This document shows, piece after piece, positions 1-8,159 of a stretch of 10,952 bases of DNA. This stretch comes from Gammaproteobacteria bacterium. Lineage in GTDB: Bacteria; Pseudomonadota; Gammaproteobacteria; Arenicellales; Poriferihabitantaceae. The notes under the pieces are model-generated. The model was not told the origin of the DNA. It was given only the letters and a program-made list of their open reading frames with translations, and searched no databases. Where the stretch lies: positions 1-10,952 of the forward strand of contig VXPI01000336.1 in assembly GCA_009839585.1 (NCBI GenBank). The letters run 5' to 3'. Position numbers and translations under genes: made by a program. Within the stretch, counting starts at the first letter, position 1, and every line of letters starts with the position of its first letter.

Positions 1-1
1 T

Positions 2-121
2 GCCGATACCATAGGCAAAGAACATCCTTTTGTCAAGCAGAAAATGATGTCCGCTTATGCAGTAGAATCAAGGGGGGCGAGTAGTTACAAAATATATTTG
101 CTATGTACTTGGGTTAAATGA
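2..121 (+). CDS. Possible 3' end of an unrecognised gene (partial)
   Basis: A frame open from the left window edge runs for 39 codons to a TGA at 119-121 and ends with the residues YLLCTWVK. The codons look protein-like and nothing else explains the bases, but 39 open codons can occur by chance. I do not recognise the family. If real, it is the C-terminus of a gene starting outside the window and lies on the same strand as the efflux genes, about 490 bases upstream of them. No terminator hairpin with a T-run follows the stop. Confidence 0.3.
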   Translation, partial: ADTIGKEHPFVKQKMMSAYAVESRGASSYKIYLLCTWVK

Positions 122-614
122 GAACGCTTTTACAAGGAATCTTACGATTACAGCGATACCGCCTGTTCAATGTAGAGATCCATCAGACCGGGGTTGTCGG
201 CTGGCCTGTCAGCGTCGACCAGATACCTCCATCCCCGGATTCTCGGTACCGGCATCGGATCGGTGGTGACGATGTGGGGAAGCATGTCTACCCAGCAGCC
301 TCAGGGAAGAAACGGGGACTGGTTGATGGTCGCTATCTCCATCCGGAAAAGAATATCGCTATCGCACCATTTGGGCTACACGTCCACAGAGGGCTGGCTT
401 GAAGCTGACTGATTTCGATAATCAGAATCGAATTCCGTTGCAGCAATGGGTTTTGTTCCAATCGGATACAATGCCCTCATCTGCAATCGAAAAAATAGTG
501 AAAATTTACCTGCATTGATTTTCTGGACTCGGCAAACTCACGCCAGAGATTATCAGTCACCCGATCAGTAAAATTCATATACCGTCCTTGACTCAAGACT
601 GAGCACGACAATAC
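122..614. other. Long intergenic stretch with no convincing intact gene
   Basis: Almost 500 bases precede the efflux adaptor gene. On the minus strand there is a 33-codon frame (578 to 477, start MNFTDRV). A different minus frame runs from an ATG near 480 down to a TAA at 148-150 but is broken by a TAG and by a TGA at 301-303. The piece after the last stop (ATG at 285, 45 residues, ending LYIEQAVSL) has protein-like composition. This could be a decayed gene or chance. The plus-strand frames at 118-402 and 194-412 look like shadows. I could not find a -35/-10 pair good enough to call for the adaptor gene. Confidence 0.5.
409..432. repeat. Overlapping small inverted repeats
   Basis: CTGATT (409-414) pairs with AATCAG (420-425) across a 5-base loop. 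TTCGAT (414-419) pairs with ATCGAA (427-432) across 7 bases. The two pairings overlap and exclude each other. There is no T-run, so it is not a normal terminator. It lies about 185 bases upstream of the efflux adaptor start and could be a repressor site, or chance. Confidence 0.3.
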
Positions 615-1856
615 ATGAAGAAATTTGTTAAATTTCTATTTCCCCTTGTCTTCTTGGCAGTGGGGTTTGCCGGATTTCAGTTCATCACCAAGAATCAGGC
701 AGAATCACCACAGCTCATGCGAAAGGCCCCCGAGCAGTTCGTTTTCGTGCAAACAGCCGAAATCAAGAGCGAAGTTCCTACCATCCGCCTGTTTGGCGCA
801 GTAGAAACGCCCAATTTCGCATCGTTAAGTGCCGCCATTGAAGCCGATGTAGAAATGGTTGCTATCCTTGAAGGTGAAAGAGTAAAAGATGGGGACTTGC
901 TGATTTCACTTGACCGTCGGGACATCGAACTTGATATTCAGCAGCGGCAAGCCGAACTGCGCGAAATCGAAGCACTTATCTCAAGCGACCGTATTCGGCA
1001 TACTGCTGACAAGCACGCTCTGGAAACGGAAAAGAATCTACTCAAGCTGACCCACAATTCCGTCGAACGTGCCAAACAGCTTTTGCAAAACAATGCGGGT
1101 AGTCAGGCTACACTTGATGAGGCTTTGCAAAACGAAGCACGCCAGCAACTGGCAATCATCCAGCGGGAACTGGCAATCAGCGATTTTCCGATTCGCCAGA
1201 AACAACTTCAAGCACGGCTGAACAAGGCAAAAGCCGCTCTTGGAAGGGCCACAAGGAATCTCGAACATGCCAGTATCAAGGCTCCCTTTGATGGCAGGAT
1301 TGCCGAAGTCATGGTCACGGCAGGAGATCGCGTAGCACGCGGCGGAAAACTTCTGAATATCTACAATCAATCCGACCTTGAAGTCCGGGCACAAGTCCCA
1401 TTCTCGCATGCGTCTGCAATGCAGCAAGCCATCAAAGGCAATCAGCAAGTCCTGGCCCAGGCCATCTATGAAAATCAACGAATCAATCTGGTACTGCATC
1501 GATTGACCTCCCTCATCGAACAGGGTCAGGCCGGCATCGACGCCTTCTTTCGAACTACTTCAATTCAATTGCCCGCCCTCGGATCTACACTTGACATTCT
1601 GGTCGACATGCCAGCGCTTCAGAATGTCATCGTTGTCCCACCTGATGCTCTTTACAACGGAAACCGGGTCTATGTTGTCGCTGACGGCCTGTTAGTGCCC
1701 AGAGAAGTCAATCAGGTTGGCATGCGCACCAATGAAAACGGGGATCAGGCGATTATTCTCGACGGATCAGGCTTCTCTAACGGAGAAAACATACTCATCT
1801 CCCGTCTGCCTCGAGCTGTGAGCGGCATGCAGGTCCGGATCGTTGAACAAGAGTAA
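615..1856 (+). CDS. RND efflux periplasmic adaptor (membrane fusion protein, HlyD/AcrA family)
   Basis: The 413-residue product is the periplasmic adaptor of a tripartite RND pump, joining the inner-membrane permease to an outer-membrane channel. Residues 1-24 form a basic start plus a hydrophobic segment (MKKFVKFLFPLVFLAVG). There is no lipobox cysteine, so it is probably anchored by an uncleaved helix. Residues about 70-100 and 218-250 are the two halves of the lipoyl/barrel-sandwich domain; the second carries the typical SIKAPFDGRIAEV and GDRV signature. Between them, about 103-217, lies a charged, Gln/Glu-rich helical hairpin expected to be coiled coil. Residues 250-345 fit the beta-barrel and 345-413 the membrane-proximal domain. 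The stop is two bases before the permease start, so the two genes are one operon. No strong Shine-Dalgarno precedes this ATG. The substrate cannot be deduced. Confidence 0.92.
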   Translation: MKKFVKFLFPLVFLAVGFAGFQFITKNQAESPQLMRKAPEQFVFVQTAEIKSEVPTIRLFGAVETPNFASLSAAIEADVEMVAILEGERVKDGDLLISLDRRDIELDIQQRQAELREIEALISSDRIRHTADKHALETEKNLLKLTHNSVERAKQLLQNNAGSQATLDEALQNEARQQLAIIQRELAISDFPIRQKQLQARLNKAKAALGRATRNLEHASIKAPFDGRIAEVMVTAGDRVARGGKLLNIYNQSDLEVRAQVPFSHASAMQQAIKGNQQVLAQAIYENQRINLVLHRLTSLIEQGQAGIDAFFRTTSIQLPALGSTLDILVDMPALQNVIVVPPDALYNGNRVYVVADGLLVPREVNQVGMRTNENGDQAIILDGSGFSNGENILISRLPRAVSGMQVRIVEQE

Positions 1857-1858
1857 AT

Positions 1859-4800
1859 ATGAATTCCGACAGTAACAGCTCAACCGGTAGCCAGGGCGGA
1901 CTGATCGGGATTTTCTGTAACCACCCGGTAGCTGCCAACCTGCTGATGGCGATGATGCTGATGTCGGGAATATGGGCGATCCAGCAACTCAACACTCAAT
2001 TTTTTCCTACTCATGAGGAAAACTTCGCTCAGGTTCGGGTCCTGTGGAGTGGGGCAAGTGCTGAGGATGTGCGGGACTTGATCACCATACCGCTTGAGCA
2101 GGAGCTTCGGGATGTCGACTCGCTTAAAGACATGTCCTCCACTTCGACCGCGGGAGTATCCTCGATAACTCTTGAGTTAACCGAAGGTACTGACATGGGA
2201 GAAGCCGTGGACAAAATCAAGGAGCGGGTGAACGCCGCAAGCGGTTTGCCCCTCGAAGCCAAAATCCCGGAAGTTTCCAGGATTACCCGATATGAACAGG
2301 TCGGACGTCTGCTTTTGACAGGCAAGGATTCAAGCAGGGTGGACGAGTTGCGCGGCCTGGCTTATCAATTTGAAAGAGAATTGCTGGATCAAGGTATTGC
2401 AAAAATTGAAATTAACGGCCTGCCCGAAGAGCGGATTGTAATTGAAGTCCCCAGCTATGAATTGAGACGCCTGGGCCTGTCGCTTGATGCACTGGGTCAG
2501 CGGGTAGAGGCATGGTCCAGAGATGTCCCGATGGGAATTATTGGTCGAGGACAGACATCCCGTCAACTGCGTTTTCAGGAACGACGGGAAACTGCAGCCG
2601 CATTTGAAGAAATACCCATTATTGCTGACCAGCAGGGACGACTGTTGACGCTCGGAGATATCGCGGAGATCTCTCGCAAACCGAAACCGGACCAGGAAAC
2701 CATCCGCTATCAAGGTCAGCCAGCCATAGAACTGACTATCAAGCGCACGGATAAGGCAGACAGCCTTGAGTCTGCCGATATATTGTCAAAATGGGTGAAT
2801 GAGACCCGGCCACTCTTGCCTGAAGGAGTTGACCTGGTGCTGTTCAGCCAGAACTGGGAGTTGATTCAGGGCCGTATAAATATACTAGTCAAAAATGGCC
2901 TGAGCGGACTGGTATTGGTGGTAATGATTCTATACTTTTTCATGGCATCCCGCGTTGCATTCTGGACAGCCGTGGGAATACCGGCCTCATTTATGGCCGC
3001 GCTGTTTATCCTGTATTTATGGGGAGGCAGCTTAAACATGATCAGCATGTTCGCCCTGATCATGTCACTCGGCATCATCGTTGACGATTCGATCGTGGTC
3101 GGAGAAGATGCCATGTCTCGTTATGCAAGCGGGGTCAGGTCAAGCGTAGCCTCCCTCTCGGCCGCCAGGAGAATGATGTCACCGGTCTTTTGCTCGTCTC
3201 TGACCACCATCGCCGCCTTCATGCCGCTGTTTCTGGTTGGCGGAGTCATTGGCACCTTCATGCATACCATCCCTCTAGTTGTGGTCTGCGTGATTATCGC
3301 CTCCCTGATTGAGTGTTTTCTTATCTTGCCGGGACACTTAACCCACTCATTTCGGAGCATGGGGAAATACAATCCGGGACATTTTCGCAAAGCAGTTGAC
3401 AACGGCTACATTCGCTTCAGAGAAAACCTTTTCCGCCCATTTATCGGTTTCGTCATCTCAAACCGCTGGAGCACGCTGGCGGTCGCTTTCTCAATCATGC
3501 TCGTAACAGTTGCCTGGGCGCAAAGCGGTCGAGTCGGTTTCACATTCTTTCCATCCACCGAGGGCGATAGAATTTACCTGAACGTAGGATTTATTTCAGG
3601 AGCAGCTCCCGACCGAGTCAAAGAGTATCTTGCCAATGCCGAAAAAATACTGTACGAAATTGAACGAGAATCGGGCGAACAGTTGATTTCATTGCTGGTC
3701 ACGCGATTTGGTACTACCGAGGGTGATGAAAGATCAACCCAGCGCGGCGATCATTTAGGTGCAATCAGGGTTGAACTGGTTCCTCCCGACCAGCGCCAAA
3801 CACGAAACAGCGATATCATGCAATCCTGGCGGAATAAACTCAATCGAGATCCCGGGGTTGAGATACTGGCCTTGGTTGACCAACGTGCAGGACCGCCAAC
3901 GACAGATATTGATCTCAAGATTTTCGGGCAAGACATAAGCCAGATCAAACAGGTCTCGGAATCAATTAAGAGTGTCCTGTCGGATATACCCGGAGTAAGC
4001 GGAATTGCTGACGATATTCCTTATGGAAAAGAACAGCTTGTGCTGTCACTCAATCCCTCTGCAAAAGCCCTGGGACTAACCATCGACTCTGTATCCCGGC
4101 AACTTCGTGCGGCTTATGACGGCTTTCTAGTGCAGGAACTATCTGATGGGTATGACGATCTGGATGTTGCTTTGCTTATTCCTGAACGAGAGCGTAATGC
4201 CTTGGCAAGTATTTCAAGCATAGACATCGTCTTGCCCAACGGACGTACCGAGTCGATGTCCTCTCTGGTCAATATTTCAACCAAGCGGGGGTTTGAAAAC
4301 ATCCGGCATTCCATGGGACGCTTGGCAATAACCATAAAAGCAGATGTTGACCACAATATCAACAATGCCAACTTGATCGTCAAAACGCTTGAGGCCGACA
4401 TCCTGCCTTCACTGGCTGCCAAGCATGGGGTTACATACTCCTTCGAAGGCCAACAGAGCACTCAACAGGAAACGCTGGACGATATGCAGATGGGTGGCAT
4501 TCTTGCCCTGATCATGATTTATCTCGTACTGTCCTGGGTCTTTGGCTCCTATGGCTGGCCATTGGTGGTCATGATCATCATTCCTTTCGGATTTATAGGC
4601 GGATTGTGGGGGCATGTTCTGATGGGCAAGGACATCACTGTTCTGTCCCTGTTCGGGTTCTTCGGGTTATCCGGGATCGTGGTCAACAATTCGATCATCC
4701 TCCTCGTGTTCTACCAGCGATTTCGAAAAAGCGGGATGTCTGCCTACAATGCCATCGTTGAGGCGGCCTGCAGTCGATTAAGAGCTGTAATGCTGACTTC

Positions 4801-5029
4801 ACTTACCACGATCGGAGGCTTGACGCCATTGCTTTTTGAGACCTCCATTCAGGCGCAATTTCTCATGCCAATGGCAATCACTCTGGCATTTGGACTCGCC
4901 TTCGCAACACTTTTAGTATTGTTTCTGGTTCCCTCGCTGCTGCTCATCTACGAGAATACCCTTGCATACCTTGTTCCGGACTCGAAACAAATTGCAAATC
5001 AGGGCGGGTCGCAAGAAGCCAAGGCCTAA
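1859..5029 (+). CDS. RND-family inner-membrane efflux permease (AcrB/Acr_tran superfamily)
   Basis: The 1056-residue length is standard for a proton-driven RND pump subunit. The first membrane helix is at about 24-43. Periplasmic porter loop 1 spans about 45-338, helices 2-6 lie at about 340-495, an amphipathic linker and helix 7 near 535-555, porter loop 2 at about 557-875, and helices 8-12 at about 877-1032. Helix 4 holds the proton-relay pair Asp409-Asp410 (GIIVDDSIVVGE). The helix-10 position where AcrB has its relay lysine reads GIVVNNSIILLV, so Asn replaces Lys. This argues against a close AcrB or heavy-metal CusA orthologue and for one of the less studied RND clades. A weak AAGAG at 1849-1853 precedes the ATG, and translation is probably coupled to the adaptor. 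No TolC-like gene follows; the next gene converges one base after the stop. Confidence 0.95.
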   Translation: MNSDSNSSTGSQGGLIGIFCNHPVAANLLMAMMLMSGIWAIQQLNTQFFPTHEENFAQVRVLWSGASAEDVRDLITIPLEQELRDVDSLKDMSSTSTAGVSSITLELTEGTDMGEAVDKIKERVNAASGLPLEAKIPEVSRITRYEQVGRLLLTGKDSSRVDELRGLAYQFERELLDQGIAKIEINGLPEERIVIEVPSYELRRLGLSLDALGQRVEAWSRDVPMGIIGRGQTSRQLRFQERRETAAAFEEIPIIADQQGRLLTLGDIAEISRKPKPDQETIRYQGQPAIELTIKRTDKADSLESADILSKWVNETRPLLPEGVDLVLFSQNWELIQGRINILVKNGLSGLVLVVMILYFFMASRVAFWTAVGIPASFMAALFILYLWGGSLNMISMFALIMSLGIIVDDSIVVGEDAMSRYASGVRSSVASLSAARRMMSPVFCSSLTTIAAFMPLFLVGGVIGTFMHTIPLVVVCVIIASLIECFLILPGHLTHSFRSMGKYNPGHFRKAVDNGYIRFRENLFRPFIGFVISNRWSTLAVAFSIMLVTVAWAQSGRVGFTFFPSTEGDRIYLNVGFISGAAPDRVKEYLANAEKILYEIERESGEQLISLLVTRFGTTEGDERSTQRGDHLGAIRVELVPPDQRQTRNSDIMQSWRNKLNRDPGVEILALVDQRAGPPTTDIDLKIFGQDISQIKQVSESIKSVLSDIPGVSGIADDIPYGKEQLVLSLNPSAKALGLTIDSVSRQLRAAYDGFLVQELSDGYDDLDVALLIPERERNALASISSIDIVLPNGRTESMSSLVNISTKRGFENIRHSMGRLAITIKADVDHNINNANLIVKTLEADILPSLAAKHGVTYSFEGQQSTQQETLDDMQMGGILALIMIYLVLSWVFGSYGWPLVVMIIIPFGFIGGLWGHVLMGKDITVLSLFGFFGLSGIVVNNSIILLVFYQRFRKSGMSAYNAIVEAACSRLRAVMLTSLTTIGGLTPLLFETSIQAQFLMPMAITLAFGLAFATLLVLFLVPSLLLIYENTLAYLVPDSKQIANQGGSQEAKA

Positions 5030-5030
5030 A

Positions 5031-6386
5031 CTATTTTCGGATTTTCTTGAGCAAGTCGCTCACCAGAAACGCAAGCTCTACAGACTGCTCTGCATTCAAT
5101 CTCGGGTCACAATGAGTGTGGTATCGGTCTGACAGATTCTCTTCGGAAATAGCTCGTGCACCACCGGTACATTCCGTCACATCCTGTCCAGTCATCTCGA
5201 CATGGATACCGCCAGGATGTGTACCTTCCGATTTGTGAATTTCAAAAAAACTCTGAACCTCAGACAGGATATTATCGAAAGGTCGAGTTTTGTAGCCATT
5301 GCTGGAAATAGTATTACCGTGCATCGGATCACATGACCAGACAACCTTTCTGCCATGCTCTTCAATTGCCCGAATCAGTGGCGGTAAACCGTTTGCAATG
5401 TGCTCATGGCCGAAACGCGTAATCAGGGTCAGCCGCCCCGGCTCATTGTCGACATTCAGCATTTCAGTCAAGCGAACCAATTCCCCGGGATCCAAACTCG
5501 GACCGCACTTGATTCCAATCGGGTTTTTTATACCCCGGCAATATTCCACATGGGCATGATCGGGTTGCCGAGTGCGATCCCCAATCCAGAGCAAGTGCCC
5601 TGATGTCGAATACCAGTTTCCGCTGGTTGAATCAATTCGCGTCAACGCCTCTTCATACCCCAGCAACAGGGCTTCGTGGCTGGTATAGAAACTGGTTTGT
5701 CGAAGCTGGTGATTGGCTTCCGCGGTAATGCCAATTGCCTTCATGAACGCCATAGACCCGCTAATACGTTCTGCCACTTCTTCATAATGTCTGCCTTGCG
5801 GTGAATCAGCCACAAAAGCAAGCATCCAGTTGTGTACATTCTCAAGCGTTGAGAACCCCCCATGCGAGAACGCCCTGATCAGATTCAGGGTAGCGGCCGA
5901 CTGGCGATAGGCCATCTTCTGTCTTTCGGGATCTGGAACCCGGGCCTCGGCGTTAAAGTCAATACCATTGATAATATCGCCTCTGTAGGACGGCAAGGTT
6001 ACCCCATCCCGGGTTTCCGTGTCGGAAGATCTAGGCTTGGCAAACTGACCGCTGACCCGGCCAACCTTGACTACCGGACAAGAAGATCCATAAATCAGCA
6101 GAACGGCCATCTGCAGCATGACCCGGAAATAGTCACGAATATTGGTACTGTTATGCTCTGCGAAACTCTCTGAACAGTCTCCGCCCTGCAGTAGAAATGC
6201 CCGCCCTGCACAGACTTCACCCAAACGTCTTTTCAGGGATCTGGCCTCACCAGCAAACACCAGTGCCGGCCATCCCGCTATCTGTTTCTCGACCTTGTGG
6301 AGTTGCTCCGGATCCGGATACTCGGGAATCTGGCATACCGGAAAATTCCGCCAGCTGTCGGGGCTCCATTTCAGGTTATCGTTCAT
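5031..6386 (-). CDS. 3-deoxy-D-arabino-heptulosonate 7-phosphate (DAHP) synthase, class II
   Basis: This cytosolic enzyme condenses phosphoenolpyruvate with erythrose 4-phosphate, the first step of the shikimate pathway to aromatic amino acids. At 451 residues it matches the plant/Mycobacterium/Helicobacter class II family rather than the shorter class I AroF/G/H enzymes. Expected metal ligands are Cys71 ([11 protein letters not shown]), His356 (DPMHGNT), Glu397 ([12 protein letters not shown]) and Asp427 (HCDPRLN). PEP-site residues are visible as KPRS (Arg119), IKCGPS (Lys293) and TRFGHEH (Arg324). The ATG overlaps the stop of the upstream double-GFA gene as ATGA. It also has its own strong AAGGAG eight bases upstream, which supports this start. 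Class II enzymes serve either the main pathway or secondary metabolism (for example PhzC). No phenazine or similar genes are near, so housekeeping use is likelier. Allosteric behaviour cannot be read here. Confidence 0.95.
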   Translation of the reverse strand: MNDNLKWSPDSWRNFPVCQIPEYPDPEQLHKVEKQIAGWPALVFAGEARSLKRRLGEVCAGRAFLLQGGDCSESFAEHNSTNIRDYFRVMLQMAVLLIYGSSCPVVKVGRVSGQFAKPRSSDTETRDGVTLPSYRGDIINGIDFNAEARVPDPERQKMAYRQSAATLNLIRAFSHGGFSTLENVHNWMLAFVADSPQGRHYEEVAERISGSMAFMKAIGITAEANHQLRQTSFYTSHEALLLGYEEALTRIDSTSGNWYSTSGHLLWIGDRTRQPDHAHVEYCRGIKNPIGIKCGPSLDPGELVRLTEMLNVDNEPGRLTLITRFGHEHIANGLPPLIRAIEEHGRKVVWSCDPMHGNTISSNGYKTRPFDNILSEVQSFFEIHKSEGTHPGGIHVEMTGQDVTECTGGARAISEENLSDRYHTHCDPRLNAEQSVELAFLVSDLLKKIRK

Positions 6387-7228
6387 ATTGGCGGCTCCTT
6401 GGGGTAAGCGATCAGGTCATTGATGGGGACATACCAGCTTGCGGTTGAATCAATCCAGATATTGCAGTCCGGATGCTGTCCCGGGTTATTGTCGAGCGCA
6501 CCCAATGGAGTGACTGCGATTTTTCGCTCAGGGCTGATTCGAGGCATGCCGGACCCACAAATTTCACAGAAGACTTGCGTAAAGTATTTCGCTTCAGGTA
6601 GCTTATAGGATTTAAGGTGCCCTTCACCACGGTTAAAGACCACTTCACTGTGCGCTGTAAAGCCATTGGTCGTGAACGCCGCGGAACGGGCTCGGCGACA
6701 TCGCCGACAATGGCAATTGTATATTTTCCTGAATGGTGCCGTGACCTTGAATTCTACCCGTGTACACAGGCAACTTCCTTGCAGCTCACCGGACTCAATC
6801 GACCCTTCAACCCGAACTGAAACAACTGGAGAATCTGTATTGGGTGGAAATTCATCATGTTTCGGCAGCTTGTCCGTGATGCTTAGCCATGGTGCCCTGG
6901 ATTCCGTGAAGATATGGCAATCCACCTCCGGACCATCGTCTTGGGAACCAATCGGGATATAATAACAGGACTTGTTCTCATCTTGATTTGGCACGACTGA
7001 CCCGCACTTGCTGCAGAACGAGCGCACCAGCATGGGCGAGGATCGATAGTCTCGCAACGTGTCGAGTTTGCCTGTCCACCGGAAATGTTCAGAGGGGGTG
7101 TAGGCATAAGTACCAAAAGCTGCTCCATGCATCTTTCGACACATGGAGCAATGGCAGTGGTAGACCGGAACTTCGACCGGATCCGCTTCCCAGGATATGT
7201 TCTCGCAAAGACAGCTACCGCTATACAT
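6383..7228 (-). CDS. Tandem GFA/CENP-V-domain zinc protein
   Basis: The 281-residue product carries two GFA (glutathione-dependent formaldehyde-activating enzyme / CENP-V) folds in tandem, whereas most family members have one fold in about 120-190 residues. Repeat 1 shows C6xC8, C25xC27xxC30 and C72xxC75G. Repeat 2 shows C153xC155, C172xC174xxC177 and C221xxC224G. Both zinc-ligand sets look complete, and GSCLC and HCxxC recur in each, so this is an internal duplication or fusion with neither half obviously decayed. Gfa itself binds glutathione and may speed S-hydroxymethylglutathione formation, but most homologues have no proven reaction, so only the fold is called. It is the first gene of a two-gene unit with DAHP synthase, joined by a 4-base ATGA overlap. 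The gap to the divergent rhodanese is 69 bp. No strong ribosome site precedes this ATG. Confidence 0.85.
   Translation of the reverse strand: MYSGSCLCENISWEADPVEVPVYHCHCSMCRKMHGAAFGTYAYTPSEHFRWTGKLDTLRDYRSSPMLVRSFCSKCGSVVPNQDENKSCYYIPIGSQDDGPEVDCHIFTESRAPWLSITDKLPKHDEFPPNTDSPVVSVRVEGSIESGELQGSCLCTRVEFKVTAPFRKIYNCHCRRCRRARSAAFTTNGFTAHSEVVFNRGEGHLKSYKLPEAKYFTQVFCEICGSGMPRISPERKIAVTPLGALDNNPGQHPDCNIWIDSTASWYVPINDLIAYPKEPPI
6395..6400 (-). promoter_or_regulatory. Strong Shine-Dalgarno (AAGGAG) for the DAHP synthase gene
   Basis: On the minus strand AAGGAG lies eight bases before the DAHP synthase ATG, inside the last codons of the double-GFA gene. It is one of few good ribosome sites in the window. 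DAHP synthase can therefore initiate on its own as well as by re-initiation after the overlapping stop. Confidence 0.75.
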
Positions 7229-7297
7229 GGCTTCATCTCGTCTATTGCAGTATTTTAACTGACGTTTAAACCCTCCTTATTACCTGAATACGCAAAC
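7229..7297. promoter_or_regulatory. Divergent intergenic region between the GFA and rhodanese genes
   Basis: This 69-bp gap must hold the start signals of both divergent genes. It is AT-rich and contains the 8-bp palindrome GTTTAAAC (7264-7271). On the minus strand TAAAAT resembles a -10 box, but no matching -35 was found at normal spacing. AAGGAGG also occurs on the minus strand but has no start codon at the right distance. The promoter role is inferred from layout. Confidence 0.4.
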
Positions 7298-8125
7298 ATG
7301 AACCAATCTTCCCATCAAACCACCTCCCGGCCCAAACTGGTAATCCGTGCTGAAGAACTGGGTAGCATCCTTGGCGACTACATTCGAATTGTCGACCTGA
7401 GGCCCGATTCTGTAATCAGTAACGACTTCATACCCGGGGCCATCAGGCTGGGTTACGGACAACTCACCAGGAAAATCGGGCATGCCGAAGGCATGCTGCC
7501 CGACCACAAAGCATTAACGGCACTCATTAGCGATCTCGGCATTGATGCTGACACTCGAGTCGTTGCCTATGATGAGAATTCCGGTATCCGTGCCACCCGA
7601 CTATTGTGGACACTGCTTACCTGCTCGCATCATAATGTGGCATTGCTCGATGGCGGCATTGAAGCATGGAAGGCAGCGAGGCTACCGGTTCAGTCTACAC
7701 CAGCCAACCCGACTCCAAAACCATACTCCTGCACTATTGATGAGTCAACTGCTGCAGGGATGGATTACGTTATGGACTCTCTGCACAATAGTGATCGATG
7801 TATCCTTGATGTTCGAAGCCGAGAGGAATATGCCGGGATCGATATTCGGGCGAAGCGGGGTGGTCATATTCCATCAGCGCACCACTATGAATGGAAGAAT
7901 GTGCTGGATACCCGTAAACAACTGAGGAATCCGGATAAACTTCGGTCAGAGTTGCTGGAAGCCGGAGTCGACCCAAGCCTTGAGATTGTTCCCTATTGCC
8001 AATCCAATCGTCGCTCTGCCCACATGTTCCATATTCTCAAATGGCTGGGATATCCTCGTGTTCGTGCCTATCAGGGTTCCTGGTCTGAGTGGGGGAACTC
8101 CGCATCAACGCCAATCGAAACATGA
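7298..8125 (+). CDS. Two-domain rhodanese sulfurtransferase (thiosulfate/3-mercaptopyruvate sulfurtransferase type)
   Basis: The 275-residue product has the tandem rhodanese layout of TST/SseA enzymes, which move sulfane sulfur from thiosulfate or mercaptopyruvate to cyanide or thiol acceptors. The N-terminal domain (about 13-132) is the inactive one: its loop reads YDENSGIRATR, with Asp92 near the place of the catalytic cysteine. The C-terminal domain (about 150-270) has DVRSREEY, then the active loop CQSNRRS with Cys234, then the family ending YQGSWSEWGN. This CxxxxRS loop differs from the CGSGVTA of E. coli SseA and the CRKGVTA of mammalian TST and resembles other proteobacterial rhodaneses of unsettled specificity, so thiosulfate is favoured over mercaptopyruvate only weakly. 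There is no signal peptide, so it should be cytosolic. It is a lone plus-strand gene between two minus-strand units and converges with the oxygenase gene. Confidence 0.92.
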   Translation: MNQSSHQTTSRPKLVIRAEELGSILGDYIRIVDLRPDSVISNDFIPGAIRLGYGQLTRKIGHAEGMLPDHKALTALISDLGIDADTRVVAYDENSGIRATRLLWTLLTCSHHNVALLDGGIEAWKAARLPVQSTPANPTPKPYSCTIDESTAAGMDYVMDSLHNSDRCILDVRSREEYAGIDIRAKRGGHIPSAHHYEWKNVLDTRKQLRNPDKLRSELLEAGVDPSLEIVPYCQSNRRSAHMFHILKWLGYPRVRAYQGSWSEWGNSASTPIET

Positions 8126-8159
8126 ATGGAAGTGGTGATCAAATGTGAACTCCAACATT

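Noticed and set aside
118..402. A 94-codon plus-strand frame and an overlapping 72-codon frame (194-412)
   Set aside because: No ribosome site, no recognisable motif, and the composition looks like the reverse of a minus-strand frame; a start overlapping the preceding stop is not enough.
588..613. TTGACT before the adaptor gene as a -35 box
   Set aside because: At normal spacing the -10 would fall on the start codon, implying a leaderless transcript; no good -10 is present.
6883..7236. A 117-codon minus-strand frame starting just upstream of the GFA gene
   Set aside because: It overlaps the GFA gene in another frame and lacks the zinc-cysteine pattern that the 281-residue frame shows twice.
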